Below, one piece after another: positions 8,653 to 18,232 of a stretch of DNA of 64,000 nt (positions are counted from its first letter, which is position 1; each line of letters begins with the position of its first letter). Position numbers and translations under genes: made by a program. The stretch covers positions 1,958,314-2,022,313 of the forward strand of contig NZ_LR733519.1 in the NCBI RefSeq assembly GCF_902506145.1, given 5' to 3'. This DNA is from Burkholderia sp. 8Y. GTDB taxonomy: Bacteria > Pseudomonadota > Gammaproteobacteria > Burkholderiales > Burkholderiaceae. The notes under the pieces are model-generated. The model made no database searches and had not been told where the DNA came from. It worked only from the letters and a program-made list of their open reading frames with translations.

Positions 8653-10197
8653 GTGAATATCGTTGCTGAACATCCGGCGCAGGGTGCTCGACCCGGCGCG
8701 TCCGCGCGCACGGCCAAACTGCTGATCGACGGCGAGTTCGTCGAGTCGAAATCGGGCGAATGGCGCGACATCGTCAATCCGGCGACGCAGGAAGTCGTCG
8801 GCCGCGTGCCGTTCGCGACCGCAGACGAGGTGAACGCGGCGGTCGCCGCCGCGCAGAAGGCGTTCGAGACGTGGCGCACGACGCCGCTCGGCACGCGCAT
8901 GCGGCTCATGCTCCGCTTTCAGGATTTGATTCGCCAGAACATGAAGCGCATCGCGCAGACGCTGACCGCCGAGCAGGGCAAGACGCTCGCGGACGCGGAG
9001 GGCGATATTTTTCGCGGCCTCGAAGTGGTGGAACACGCGTGCGGCATCGGCACGCTGCAACAGGGCGAGTTCGCGGAGAACGTCGCGGGCGGCGTCGATA
9101 CCTACACGCTGCGCCAGCCGATCGGCGTCTGCGCGGGCATCACGCCATTCAATTTCCCCGCGATGATCCCGCTCTGGATGTTCCCGATGGCGATCGTCTG
9201 CGGCAACACCTTCGTGCTGAAGCCGTCGGAGCAGGACCCGCTGTCGACCATGGAACTCGTCGAGCTGGCGATGGAAGCCGGCGTGCCGCCGGGCGTGCTC
9301 AACGTCGTGCATGGCGGCAAGGATGTGGTCGATGCGCTCTGCACGCACGCCGATATCAAGGCGGTGTCCTTCGTCGGCTCGACGGCGGTCGGCACGCACG
9401 TCTACAACCTCGCGAGCCAGCACGGCAAGCGCGTCCAGTCGATGATGGGCGCGAAGAATCACGCCGTCGTGCTTCCCGACGCCAACAAGGAGCAGACGCT
9501 CAACGCACTTGCCGGCGCGGGCTTCGGCGCGGCGGGGCAGCGTTGCATGGCGACGTCGGTCGTCGTGCTCGTGGGCGCGTCGAAGGACTGGCTGCCGGAT
9601 CTCGTCGAACGGGCGCGCTCGCTGAAGGTCGACGCGGGCACGGAGCCGGGCGCGGACCTCGGGCCGGTCGTGTCGCGCGCGGCGAAGGAGAGGATTCTCG
9701 GCATGATCGCGAAGGGCGTGGAAGAGGGCGCGACGCTCGCGCTCGACGGGCGCGACATCATCGTGACCGGCTACGAGAACGGCAACTTCATCGGCCCGAC
9801 CGTGTTCTCGGACGTGACGACGGACATGGCGATCTACCAGACCGAGATTTTCGGGCCGGTGCTGTGCGTGGTGGAAGCGGCGACGCTCGATGACGCGATC
9901 GCGCTCGTCAACCGCAATCCGATGGGCAACGGCGTCGGTCTCTTCACGCAAAGCGGCGCGGCGGCGCGCAAGTTCCAGAGCGAAATCGACATCGGGCAGG
10001 TCGGCATCAACATCCCGATTCCGGTGCCGGTGCCGTCGTTCAGCTTTACGGGATCGCGCGGCTCGAAGCTCGGCGATCTCGGTCCCTACGGCAAGCAGGT
10101 CGTGCAGTTCTATACGCAGACGAAGACGGTGACGTCGCGCTGGTTCGACGACGCCACCGTAAACGACGTCGTCAATACGACGATTTCGCTCCGATAA
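8653..10197 (+). CDS. mmsA: CoA-acylating methylmalonate-semialdehyde dehydrogenase
   Basis: Converts methylmalonate semialdehyde (or malonate semialdehyde) to propionyl-CoA (or acetyl-CoA) with NAD+ and CoA, in valine and inositol breakdown. The 514-residue protein has the aldehyde dehydrogenase fold, with ITPFNFPAMIPLW and catalytic Cys at about residue 298 in GAAGQRCMATS. Its C-terminus, PVPSFSFTGSRGSKLGDL, is typical of MmsA. The start is GTG, placed by the GAGGAG site six bases upstream; the open frame continues further 5-prime but overlaps the divergent regulator. mmsB follows after 17 bases. Confidence 0.96.
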   Translation: MNIVAEHPAQGARPGASARTAKLLIDGEFVESKSGEWRDIVNPATQEVVGRVPFATADEVNAAVAAAQKAFETWRTTPLGTRMRLMLRFQDLIRQNMKRIAQTLTAEQGKTLADAEGDIFRGLEVVEHACGIGTLQQGEFAENVAGGVDTYTLRQPIGVCAGITPFNFPAMIPLWMFPMAIVCGNTFVLKPSEQDPLSTMELVELAMEAGVPPGVLNVVHGGKDVVDALCTHADIKAVSFVGSTAVGTHVYNLASQHGKRVQSMMGAKNHAVVLPDANKEQTLNALAGAGFGAAGQRCMATSVVVLVGASKDWLPDLVERARSLKVDAGTEPGADLGPVVSRAAKERILGMIAKGVEEGATLALDGRDIIVTGYENGNFIGPTVFSDVTTDMAIYQTEIFGPVLCVVEAATLDDAIALVNRNPMGNGVGLFTQSGAAARKFQSEIDIGQVGINIPIPVPVPSFSFTGSRGSKLGDLGPYGKQVVQFYTQTKTVTSRWFDDATVNDVVNTTISLR

Positions 10198-10214
10198 CCA
10201 CGAGGAGACACGCG

Positions 10215-11099
10215 ATGCGAATCGGTTTTATCGGCCTCGGCCACATGGGCGGCCCGATGGCCGCGAATCTGCTGAAGGCCGGCCACGCGGTGACGGCCTT
10301 CGATTTGTCGCCGCCCGCGCTCGACGCGGCGAAGGCGGCGGGCGCGACGCTCGCGGGTTCGCCGCGCGTGGCGTCCGAAGGGGCGGAAGTGGTCATCACC
10401 ATGCTGCCCGCCGCGCCGCACGTCAAAGCCGTCTATCTGAACGACGACGGCGTGCTGGCAGGCGTCGGCGCGGGCGTGCCGCTCATCGACAGCAGCACGA
10501 TCGATCCGGCCACGGCGAAGCTCATCGGCGAGGCGGCGGCGGCGCACGGCAACCCGTTCGCGGACGCGCCGGTATCGGGCGGCGTGGTCGGCGCGCAGGC
10601 GGGCACGCTCACGTTCATGGTCGGCGCGGACGAGGCGCTCTTCGAAACGCTGCGGCCGGTGCTCTCGAGCTTGGGCAAGAACATGGTGCGCTGCGGCGAA
10701 ACCGGCACCGGACAGATCGCGAAGATCTGCAATAACCTGTTGCTCGGCATCTCGATGATTGGCGTCGCCGAAGCGATGAAGCTCGGCGAGACGCTCGGCA
10801 TCGACCCTGCGAAGCTCGCGAGCATCATCAACACATCGACGGGGCGCTGCTGGAGTTCGGATACGTGTAATCCCTATCCCGGCATCGTGGAGACCGCGCC
10901 GGCATCGCGTGAGTACAGCGGCGGCTTCGGCGCGGACCTCATGCTGAAGGATCTCGGCCTCGCCGTCGATGCCGCGCGCGGCGCAAAACAGCCTGTTTTC
11001 ATGGGCGCGATTGCACAGCAGCTTTACCAATCGATGAGCCAGCAGGGTCTCGGCGGACTGGATTTTTCAGGCATCATCAAGCTGTACGGCAAGCACTGA
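10215..11099 (+). CDS. mmsB: 3-hydroxyisobutyrate dehydrogenase
   Basis: Oxidises 3-hydroxyisobutyrate to methylmalonate semialdehyde, the substrate of the upstream mmsA product. The 294-residue protein begins with a Rossmann nucleotide site, IGFIGLGHMGGPMAANLLKAG. The 3-HIBADH substrate motif DAPVSGGVVGAQAGTL appears near residue 120, and the catalytic Lys lies in GQIAKICNNLLLG near residue 173. All hallmarks are intact. Together with mmsA it forms a two-gene valine-catabolic operon. Confidence 0.97.
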   Translation: MRIGFIGLGHMGGPMAANLLKAGHAVTAFDLSPPALDAAKAAGATLAGSPRVASEGAEVVITMLPAAPHVKAVYLNDDGVLAGVGAGVPLIDSSTIDPATAKLIGEAAAAHGNPFADAPVSGGVVGAQAGTLTFMVGADEALFETLRPVLSSLGKNMVRCGETGTGQIAKICNNLLLGISMIGVAEAMKLGETLGIDPAKLASIINTSTGRCWSSDTCNPYPGIVETAPASREYSGGFGADLMLKDLGLAVDAARGAKQPVFMGAIAQQLYQSMSQQGLGGLDFSGIIKLYGKH

Positions 11100-11363
11100 A
11101 CGGGATATTCGGCACGCACGTGCGTGCCGGATCGAATGCCCGCCATAACTGCTTTATTAAGTTGCACTGCACAATGCGTCGCGCTGCGGCTTATCCGGCG
11201 GAGTCATCGGGATTACGATGATTCGCTTTCCCAAAAAATGTCCTATTCTGAAAGCACGACGCGCGTGTGCCGTTCAATCCACTCAGGTGAAAACGGTGTC
11301 GCGCGCGCCTCCGAGGCAAGCCGACGAGCCCGGTCTTTCGGGCGATCAGATGAGGAGCACGCG

Positions 11364-11720
11364 ATGCAAGTAACACGTCATTTGAATATGGAACTGCGGC
11401 ATGCCACGATGCCGACTTACGTAGCCAGCTATTTCTTTCCGTTGCTGCTTTTGGCATACGAAGCCTGGCGAGTGGGATCCTGGGTCGCGGTGAATGGCTT
11501 CAACTTCATGAACTTCAACGCGATGGGCTACGAGTTCGCGCTGATGATCGCCGTGTTCGCCATGCAGGTCATCGTGGAAATCGCGTTCCTCGCGGGGGCC
11601 GTGCTGACGCGGCATAAAGATGTCGGCCACCGGCTGGCGAATCTGTCGCTCGGTATCTTCTGCTCGATGGTCGTGCTCGGCTTCGACCTTGCGCTGCAAT
11701 ATGGTTTGAGCGGAAGCTGA
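11364..11720 (+). CDS. Small integral membrane protein
   Basis: A 118-residue protein with three to four hydrophobic segments: YVASYFFPLLLLAYEAW, FALMIAVFAMQVIVEIAFLAGA and LSLGIFCSMVVLGFDLAL. I do not recognise the family. The open frame runs further upstream, but the ATG at 11364 has a clear GAGGAG site seven bases before it, and the upstream extension is Arg/Ser-rich and unlike a protein. It is transcribed toward a strong bidirectional terminator shared with the flavoprotein gene on the other strand. Confidence 0.75.
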   Translation: MQVTRHLNMELRHATMPTYVASYFFPLLLLAYEAWRVGSWVAVNGFNFMNFNAMGYEFALMIAVFAMQVIVEIAFLAGAVLTRHKDVGHRLANLSLGIFCSMVVLGFDLALQYGLSGS

Positions 11721-11750
11721 TTCGGCGGCGCTGGGTTAGCAACGTCCATA

Positions 11751-11793
11751 AACGCAAAGGCCGGCTGTTTTCACAGCCGGCCTTTGCGTTTTA
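11751..11793. terminator. Bidirectional rho-independent terminator
   Basis: A perfect 17-base inverted repeat (11751-11767 and 11774-11790) with a 6-base loop is followed by TTTT on the right; the left flank is A-rich. It sits between two convergent genes, the membrane protein ending at 11720 and the flavoprotein ending at 11808, and should serve both. Confidence 0.9.
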
Positions 11794-11807
11794 CGAGCGA
11801 CGTCGTT

Positions 11808-13244
11808 CTAACAGCCTGCCGCGCTCGCGAGACCCGGCGGTTTCGCGGCGCGCTCGGCGTACCACTTGTCGCTCGCGTCTCTAAGCGCCGTGCGCAACCC
11901 TTCCTCGACGACAGGATGGTAGAACGGCAGCTTCAGCACGTCGTCGAGCGTCAGGTCGAGCTGGATCGCCCACGCGAGCAAATGTCCCACATGCTCCATC
12001 GCCGGGCCGCAGCCTTGCGCGCCGCGCAGCCTGCCGCTTTTCGCGTCGGCATAGACGTGAAGCAAGCCGCGGTTTTGCCGCATCACGCGGCTGCGTCCTT
12101 GCGTGTCGAACGACACGGCGCCCGTCACCGTCATCTGCTTGTCGAGCGATTCGTACGATGCGCCGACGATCACGACCTGCGGTTCGCAGAACACGATCGA
12201 GAACGGAACCTTGCGCTTGACCCGCTGCACGTTCGGGAAACGCGCGGCGTTTTCGCCGGCGAGCTTGCCTTCGTCGGCGGCATCCTGAAGCCACGGGCGC
12301 GTGCCGTCGCAGTCGCCCGCGATGAAGATCGCGCTGCCGCCGCATTGCATCGTCGATTCGTCGAAACGCGGCACGCCCTTGTCGTTCAGTTCGATGCCCG
12401 CGTGTTCGAGCGCGAGCGGCTTCAGATTCGGCGCGCGGCCGGTCGCGGCGAGCACGAGGTCGAACTGTTCCGTGCGCGTGGCGCCGTCGCGCGACTTGAA
12501 GCGCAGCGTCGGGCGGCCGTCTTCCAGCGACATCTGTTCGATATCGGCGTCGGGATCGAGATAGAACTCGTCGGCGAGCGCCGCCGTGAGCGCGTCGCGC
12601 ACGGGCGTGTCCGACAGCGCGGCGACGTTGCCGCCGTTGCCGAACATGAAGACTTCCACCGACAGTCTCGACAGCGCCTGTCCCAATTCCAGCGAGAGCG
12701 GCCCTGTGCCGAACACGGCGATGCGCTTGGGCAGCGTGCGCAGTTCAAAGAGATCGTCGCTCGTGATCAGCTTGTCGCCGAAGACCTTGAACTCGTCCGG
12801 AACGCTCGGCGCCGCGCCCGTCGCGATGACCACGCTTTTCGCCTCGACCCGTGTTGCCTCGCCGACGAGCAGCCGTCCCGGCGCCTCGAAGCGCGCTTGT
12901 CCGCGCAGAATCGAACGGTCCGGGAACGCCTCCGTTTCCTCGATGACGCCGCGCACGAAGTGATCGCGCTCGCGGCGCACGTAGTCCATGACGCACGCGG
13001 AGTCGGTTTTCAGCGCATGCGTGCCTTCGATGCCGCGCGCCGCGAGCGAGCGGGCGTCGTGCAGGCCGTTCGCGGCGGCCACGAGCAGCTTCGACGGCAT
13101 GCAGCCGACGCGGGCGCACGTCGTCCCGAGTTCGCCGCCTTCGATGAGCACCGCGTTCGCGCCCGCATCGCGTGCCGCGCGAAACGCGGCCATGCCCGCC
13201 GTGCCCGCGCCGATCACGGCAACATCCACTTCGATCGTGTTCAT
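11808..13244 (-). CDS. Dihydrolipoamide-dehydrogenase-like flavoprotein disulfide reductase
   Basis: A 478-residue class I pyridine nucleotide-disulfide oxidoreductase. It has the FAD site VIGAGTAGMAAFRAARDAG, the redox-active disulfide TTCARVGCMPSK (Cys43, Cys48), a second nucleotide site (AVFGTGPLSLELGQAL), the FAD motif IFIAGDCDG and a dimerisation domain with HPVVEEGL, which keeps the active-site His/Glu region. It is not beside a 2-oxoacid dehydrogenase complex. Instead it follows a glucose-dehydrogenase-like gene by six bases, so a role other than a standard E3 is possible. The exact acceptor is unknown. Confidence 0.87.
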   Translation of the reverse strand: MNTIEVDVAVIGAGTAGMAAFRAARDAGANAVLIEGGELGTTCARVGCMPSKLLVAAANGLHDARSLAARGIEGTHALKTDSACVMDYVRRERDHFVRGVIEETEAFPDRSILRGQARFEAPGRLLVGEATRVEAKSVVIATGAAPSVPDEFKVFGDKLITSDDLFELRTLPKRIAVFGTGPLSLELGQALSRLSVEVFMFGNGGNVAALSDTPVRDALTAALADEFYLDPDADIEQMSLEDGRPTLRFKSRDGATRTEQFDLVLAATGRAPNLKPLALEHAGIELNDKGVPRFDESTMQCGGSAIFIAGDCDGTRPWLQDAADEGKLAGENAARFPNVQRVKRKVPFSIVFCEPQVVIVGASYESLDKQMTVTGAVSFDTQGRSRVMRQNRGLLHVYADAKSGRLRGAQGCGPAMEHVGHLLAWAIQLDLTLDDVLKLPFYHPVVEEGLRTALRDASDKWYAERAAKPPGLASAAGC

Positions 13245-13250
13245 GGCGAG

Positions 13251-14051
13251 TCAGCCGTTATCGGCGAAACCGGGATACAGCGTCATGCCGCCATCGACGA
13301 AAAGCGTGGTGCCGACCACGTAATCGCTTTCGTCCGACGCGAGCCAGACGGCCGCGCGCCCGATATCGTCGACTTCGCCGATCCGCCCGTACGGCACGAG
13401 CGTCAGCAGCCGGTCGAGCGCCTCCTTCGAATCCCATGCGTCCTGATTGATCGGCGTGCGGATCGCGCCGGGCGCGATCGAATTGACGCGGATGCGCTGC
13501 GGCGCGACTTCCTGCGCGAGGGATTTCATCAGCATCTGAATGCCGCCTTTGGACGAAGCGTAATTCACATGCCCCGCCCACGGAATCACTTCGTGCACGG
13601 AACTCATGCAGATGATTTTGCCGAGCGCCTTCGAAACGGGGCGCGGCCCGCGCCGCAGGAATTCGCGCACCGCGCGCTGCGCCGTGAGGAATTGCCCGGT
13701 GAGATTCGTGTCGATGACCTTGCGCCACTGGGCGAGCGTCATGTCGGCGAACTTCGCGTCCTGCTGCAAGCCCGAATTGGCGACGACGATATCCACCGTG
13801 CCGTAGCGTTTCACGACGGCGTCGAACATGGCGTCGATGGCGTGTTCGTCGGAAACGTCGGCGCCGACGGCGAAGGCCTCGCCGCCGAGCGCCGCGATTT
13901 CGGCGGCCAGCTTCTCAGCCGGCTCGCCGTGCGAGTGGTAGTTGATGGCGACGTGCGCGCCGGCGTCCGCCAGCGCCTTCGCGACGCCCGCGCCGATGCC
14001 GGAACTGCCGCCGGTCACGAGCGCGATCTGGCCTGCCAGGGCTTTTTGCAT
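13251..14051 (-). CDS. SDR oxidoreductase, glucose 1-dehydrogenase-like
   Basis: A 266-residue short-chain dehydrogenase with the NAD(P) motif VTGGSSGIGAGVAKAL at the N-terminus and the catalytic pair in NYASSKGG near residue 165. The C-terminus, FVDGGMTLYPGF, resembles that of Bacillus-type glucose 1-dehydrogenase, as does the segment SIAPGAIRTPIN. The ATG at 14051 has an AGGAAGG ribosome site; the upstream extension is unsupported. It lies 70 bases after glgA and six before the flavoprotein gene, so all four genes from glgC may be co-transcribed. The substrate is inferred from similarity only. Confidence 0.85.
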   Translation of the reverse strand: MQKALAGQIALVTGGSSGIGAGVAKALADAGAHVAINYHSHGEPAEKLAAEIAALGGEAFAVGADVSDEHAIDAMFDAVVKRYGTVDIVVANSGLQQDAKFADMTLAQWRKVIDTNLTGQFLTAQRAVREFLRRGPRPVSKALGKIICMSSVHEVIPWAGHVNYASSKGGIQMLMKSLAQEVAPQRIRVNSIAPGAIRTPINQDAWDSKEALDRLLTLVPYGRIGEVDDIGRAAVWLASDESDYVVGTTLFVDGGMTLYPGFADNG

Positions 14052-14121
14052 GAGCCTTCCTGATGTCGGTTGAATGGCTAGCGGCGGCAGCAAGGTGCGC
14101 GCCCGGCGTTCTGGGAACCAC

Positions 14122-15585
14122 TCAGACGCTGAGCAATTGCCGGTAGACCTCGGCGTAGCGTTGCGCCGCCGTTTCCCAGCCGAAGTTCTGGCTCATCGCG
14201 CGCTTGACGACCGTCTTCCATTCCGTGCGCCGCCCCTTGAGCGCGAACGCACGGCGGACCGCCGCGACGATGCCCGCGCGCTGGAAATGCTCGAAGACGA
14301 AGCCGGTGGCCGTGTCGTCCGCGAGATTCTCCAGCGAACAATCGACGACCGTATCCGCGAGACCGCCGACGCAATGCACGAGCGGCAACGAACCGTAGGC
14401 GAGCGCGTACAGCTGCGTGAGCCCGCACGGCTCGAAACGCGAGGGCACCATCACGACGTCGCTGCCCGCGATGATCGAATGCGAAAGGGTTTCGTCGAAA
14501 CCCAGTTCGACCGCGACCGCGCCCGGATGCGCCGCCGCCGCGTTCTTGAGGCCGGTCTCGAGCGCCGGGTCGCCGGTGCCGAGCACGACGAGTTGCCCCC
14601 CGTGCCGCACGATCTCCGGCACCGCCGAAAGCAGCAGATCGATGCCTTTCTGTTCCGTGAGCCGGCTGACGACGCCGAAGAGCAGCGCGTCGTCGTCGCG
14701 CGCGAGTCCCATGCGCTCCTGTAGCGCCGTCTTGCACTTGCTCTTGCCGGCGGGCTTGACAGCGGTATAGCGGGCAGCGATGGCGTCGTCGACGGCGGGG
14801 CTCCAGATCGTATAGTCGACGCCGTTCAGGATGCCGCTGATGTCGTGCGTGCGCGCTTGCAGCAGGCCGTGCAGACCTGCGCCCTGCGCTTGCGTCTGGA
14901 TTTCGCGGGCGTACGTCGGGCTGACGGTCGTGATGCGGTCCGCGTAATACAGGCCGGCCTTGAGAAACGACGTCTGCCCATAGAACTCGACGCCTTCCAC
15001 CGCGAAGAAATCCGGCGGCAACTGCAGCACGCCGAACTGCGACGCCGGAAAGACGCCCTGATACGCGAGGTTGTGCACGGTCATCACGCTCGGCACGCGC
15101 GGCGCGCCCGTGCGCTCGAACGCGCGCAGATACGCTGGCGCGAGACCGGCGTGCCAGTCGTGCGCGTGGACGATATGCGGCCGCCACGCGGGATCGGCGC
15201 CCATCGCGATTCGCGCGGCGCTCCAGCCGAGCAGCGCGAAGCGGCGGTCGCTGTCCGCGTACGGCTTGTGCGACGCGTCCAGATACGGATTGCCCGGACG
15301 GTCATAGAACTGATCGGCGCGCACGACATAGACCACGACGCCGTGCGGCTGCAACACGCCGCGTTCGAGCCGCACGTCGTTCGCGCCGAACGCGGCGCCG
15401 AGACCCGCCACCGGCTCGATATCGGTGAGGCCCGCGAGCACGGCGGGGAAGCCCGGCAGCACGACGCGCACGTCCGCGCCCAGTTGCGATTGCGCGGGCG
15501 GCAGGGCGCCGACTACATCGGCGAGGCCGCCGGTTTTGAGAAGCGGAAACATCTCTGCTGCGACATGCAGCACGCATACGGTCAT
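14122..15585 (-). CDS. glgA: Glycogen synthase (ADP-glucose type)
   Basis: Transfers glucose from ADP-glucose to the growing alpha-1,4-glucan. The 487-residue GT5 enzyme has the N-terminal ADP-glucose motif KTGGLADVVGALP, then HNLAYQGVFP and, in the GT-B C-terminal domain, VPSRFEPCGLTQLYALAYG and GGLADTV. It follows glgC in the same direction by 91 bases. It supplies glycogen synthesis from glucose 1-phosphate and links with the glucokinase and zwf genes at the start of the window as a carbohydrate-storage theme. Confidence 0.96.
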   Translation of the reverse strand: MTVCVLHVAAEMFPLLKTGGLADVVGALPPAQSQLGADVRVVLPGFPAVLAGLTDIEPVAGLGAAFGANDVRLERGVLQPHGVVVYVVRADQFYDRPGNPYLDASHKPYADSDRRFALLGWSAARIAMGADPAWRPHIVHAHDWHAGLAPAYLRAFERTGAPRVPSVMTVHNLAYQGVFPASQFGVLQLPPDFFAVEGVEFYGQTSFLKAGLYYADRITTVSPTYAREIQTQAQGAGLHGLLQARTHDISGILNGVDYTIWSPAVDDAIAARYTAVKPAGKSKCKTALQERMGLARDDDALLFGVVSRLTEQKGIDLLLSAVPEIVRHGGQLVVLGTGDPALETGLKNAAAAHPGAVAVELGFDETLSHSIIAGSDVVMVPSRFEPCGLTQLYALAYGSLPLVHCVGGLADTVVDCSLENLADDTATGFVFEHFQRAGIVAAVRRAFALKGRRTEWKTVVKRAMSQNFGWETAAQRYAEVYRQLLSV

Positions 15586-15676
15586 CGGCGCTCCTGTTGA
15601 TCATGGGTTGACTTTGTTATCAGGCCAGTGGCGGCAGTGCCACAGCGGCACGGACGCCACGCCAGCCCGCCGTGGC

Positions 15677-16951
15677 CTAACCCCCGCCAAGCCGCGCGAG
15701 CGCCTCTCGCGTGACGAGCGTCACACCCGACTCGGTGCGGAAAAACCGCGCGGCGTCATCGTCGGGATCCTCGCCGATCACGAGTCCCTCGGGCACCGTG
15801 CAGCCTCGGTCGATCACCACGCGCTGCAATCGGCAACTCGGCCCGACCGTGACCTGAGGCAACAAGACTGCCTCATTGATGTTACAGAACGAGTGCACGC
15901 GCACCGCCGACGAAAACACGGACTTCGACACCTGCGAGCCCGAGATCACGCAGCCGCCGCACACCAGCAGATTCGTGATGGCGCCTTGCTGGCCGTTCAG
16001 ATCGCGCACGAACTTGCCGGGCGGCAACTGCTCCTGATTGGTCCAGATCGGCCATTTGCGGTCGTAGAGGTCGAGTTGCGGAATCGTCGAGGCGAGATCG
16101 AGATTGGCGGCCCAGTAAGCGTCGACCGTTCCGACATCGCGCCAATAGGCGGGCGCGTTCGGATCGTTGTCCGACGTGACGCAGGACATGCCGAACGGAT
16201 GCGCGATTGCCCGGCCGCTCGTCACGACGCGTGGAATGATGTCCTTGCCGAAATCGTGGTCCGTGCTCGACGCGGCGATGTTCTCTTCGAGCAGGTGATA
16301 CAAATACTTCGCGCTGAACACGTAGATGCCCATGCTCGCGAGCGCGATGTCGGGCTTGCCGGGCATGGCGGGCGGATCGGCGGGCTTCTCCAGAAAAGCC
16401 GTGACGCGGCGGTTTTCGTCGACATGCATCACGCCGAAGGCCACCGCCTCCATGCGCGGCACTTCGATGCAGCCCACCGTGCAGTCCGCGCCGCTCTCCA
16501 CATGGTCGAGCACCATGCGCGTGTAGTCCATCTTGTAGACGTGATCGCCCGCCAGCACGATGATGAACTCCGGCGCGATCGAACGGATGATGTCGAGGTT
16601 CTGGAACACGGCATCGGCCGTGCCGCGATACCAGCTCGAATCGACGCGCTGCTGCGCCGGCCAGATGTCGATGAACTCGTTGAACTCGCCGCGCAGGAAA
16701 CCCCAGCCGCGCTGGAGGTGGCGCAACAGCGAGTGCGCCTTGTACTGCGTGACGACCGCAATGCGTCGAATGCCCGAATTCAGGCAATTGGACAACGCGA
16801 AGTCGACGATGCGGTATTTGCCGCCGAAATGGACGGCGGGTTTGACCCGCTTGTCCGTGAGCGGCCCGAGACGCGTGCCGCGCCCGCCGGCGAGGACGAT
16901 TGCGAGGGTGGACTTCTGCAAGTCGGTGCGATTCTTAGACGGCGTCTCCAT
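15677..16951 (-). CDS. glgC: Glucose-1-phosphate adenylyltransferase
   Basis: Makes ADP-glucose, the first committed step of bacterial glycogen synthesis. The 424-residue protein shows the nucleotidyltransferase start [20 protein letters not shown], substrate motifs [11 protein letters not shown] and [12 protein letters not shown], and a C-terminal left-handed beta-helix domain ([19 protein letters not shown]). It is the first gene of the glgC-glgA unit and is divergent from pdxY across a 394-base gap. Allosteric control by fructose 1,6-bisphosphate or similar is known for the family but cannot be read here. Confidence 0.96.
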   Translation of the reverse strand: METPSKNRTDLQKSTLAIVLAGGRGTRLGPLTDKRVKPAVHFGGKYRIVDFALSNCLNSGIRRIAVVTQYKAHSLLRHLQRGWGFLRGEFNEFIDIWPAQQRVDSSWYRGTADAVFQNLDIIRSIAPEFIIVLAGDHVYKMDYTRMVLDHVESGADCTVGCIEVPRMEAVAFGVMHVDENRRVTAFLEKPADPPAMPGKPDIALASMGIYVFSAKYLYHLLEENIAASSTDHDFGKDIIPRVVTSGRAIAHPFGMSCVTSDNDPNAPAYWRDVGTVDAYWAANLDLASTIPQLDLYDRKWPIWTNQEQLPPGKFVRDLNGQQGAITNLLVCGGCVISGSQVSKSVFSSAVRVHSFCNINEAVLLPQVTVGPSCRLQRVVIDRGCTVPEGLVIGEDPDDDAARFFRTESGVTLVTREALARLGGG

Positions 16952-17345
16952 GTCGGCTCCTGATTTGCCTGCGTCTGTTGGTTGTCGTGTGGATGGTCTG
17001 CGGTGCTTCGGTCCTCGGGGATTGGCCTCCGCTGTCAGCGGTGCGCGCGTTTATGTTCGTTGCATTATCGGCGCGCGTTCGGGTTTCTGTGCTGCCGCCG
17101 TTCGATTTTTTGTTGCCGGCAGGCATGGTTGTCGAGCGGACTGAGCAAGGCGCATGCCGAAAGCGCGCCCTGGACCGGGGCGCTTTCGGCATCGCGCTGC
17201 GTTGTTGCATGCGCGCGACTGGACAAAATGCGGCGCCGCACTTTATAACGAGCACGCGATGCTGCGCGACGCGGGGCACGGCACAATACCGAATGCCCCG
17301 CCGTATCGACTCCGACCGCCCACATGCAAGCCGGGAAATGACAAC
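16952..17345. other. Divergent intergenic region between glgC and pdxY
   Basis: About 390 bases without a convincing gene. It must hold the promoters of glgC (leftward) and pdxY (rightward). The clearest structure is the long inverted repeat at 17154-17192, described separately. Confidence 0.5.
17154..17192. repeat. Perfect 13-base inverted repeat in the pdxY leader region
   Basis: Arms 17154-17166 and 17180-17192 are perfect complements (ATGCCGAAAGCGC and its reverse complement), and the 13-base spacer itself contains a CC...GG pairing. No T-run follows on either strand, so it is not a standard terminator. It could be an operator or an RNA hairpin in the pdxY leader, about 150 bases before the start codon. 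Confidence 0.6.
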
Positions 17346-18227
17346 ATGAACAATGTCCTGAGTATTCAGTCGCACGTCGTTTTCGGGCACGCGGGCAATA
17401 GTGCAGCGGTCTTTCCGATGCGGCGGCTCGGCGTCAACGTCTGGCCGCTGAACACCGTGCAGTTCTCCAATCACACGCAATACGGCCGCTGGACCGGCGG
17501 CGTGGTGGATGCCGAAGAGTTGCAGAGCGTGATCGAAGGCATCGGCGCGATCGGCGTGCTTGCGCGCTGCAACGCGGTGCTCTCCGGTTATCTCGGCGCG
17601 ACGGAGCAGGGCCGCGCGGTCGTCGAGATCGTCAAGATGGTGAAGGCCGTGAACCCGCGCGCGCTTTTTTTCTGCGATCCGGTGATGGGCGTCGAGGGCG
17701 GCTGCACGGTCGCGCCCGGCATCGAAGATTTCCTCGTCACGACGATGCCCGAAGTCGCCGATGCGATCATGCCCAATCACAACGAACTGCAAAAGCTCAC
17801 GGGCCGCACCATCGAGACCGTGGAAGAAGCCGTCGACGCGTGCCGCGAGGTCCTCGCGCGGGGGCCGCGGGTCGTGCTCGTCAAGCATCTGTTCGATCGC
17901 AACAGCCGCGCCGATACTTTCAACATGCTCGCCGTCAGCCCGAACGAAGCGTGGTTCGTGCAGCGGCCGCTGTATCCGTTCGCGCGGCAGCCGGTGGGCG
18001 TGGGCGATCTGACGAGCGCGGTGTTCGTCGCCCGGACTCTGCTCGGCGATTCGCTGCGCGACGCGCTCGAACACACGCTCGCGGCGGTCAACGCCGTTGT
18101 GAAGGCGACTTACGACGCAGGCCGCTACGAACTCGAGATCGTGGCGTCGCAAGACGAGATCGCGAAACCGACCGACCGCTTTCCCGCCATCCGTGTGACC
18201 GGTAACGCGCCGGCCCACGCGCGCTGA
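17346..18227 (+). CDS. pdxY: Pyridoxal kinase
   Basis: Phosphorylates pyridoxal to pyridoxal 5-phosphate (vitamin B6 salvage) in the cytoplasm. The 293-residue product begins [20 protein letters not shown], a sequence diagnostic of PdxY/PdxK. It has [28 protein letters not shown] and the catalytic region [17 protein letters not shown] near residue 215, where the usual GTGD motif is GVGD. The ATG at 17346 matches the family N-terminus; the open frame extends upstream without support. Confidence 0.95.
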   Translation: MNNVLSIQSHVVFGHAGNSAAVFPMRRLGVNVWPLNTVQFSNHTQYGRWTGGVVDAEELQSVIEGIGAIGVLARCNAVLSGYLGATEQGRAVVEIVKMVKAVNPRALFFCDPVMGVEGGCTVAPGIEDFLVTTMPEVADAIMPNHNELQKLTGRTIETVEEAVDACREVLARGPRVVLVKHLFDRNSRADTFNMLAVSPNEAWFVQRPLYPFARQPVGVGDLTSAVFVARTLLGDSLRDALEHTLAAVNAVVKATYDAGRYELEIVASQDEIAKPTDRFPAIRVTGNAPAHAR

Positions 18228-18232
18228 CGCAC

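Noticed and set aside
11808..13244. Flavoprotein considered as mercuric or glutathione reductase
   Set aside because: No N-terminal metal-binding domain or C-terminal Cys pair as in MerA; the disulfide motif and C-terminal His/Glu region fit a lipoamide-dehydrogenase-like protein better.
11784..14063. Long plus-strand open frame opposite the flavoprotein and SDR genes
   Set aside because: No recognisable protein pattern; both minus-strand genes have full catalytic motifs.
17154..17192. Inverted repeat considered as an attenuator or terminator
   Set aside because: No T-run on either side; reported only as a dyad.
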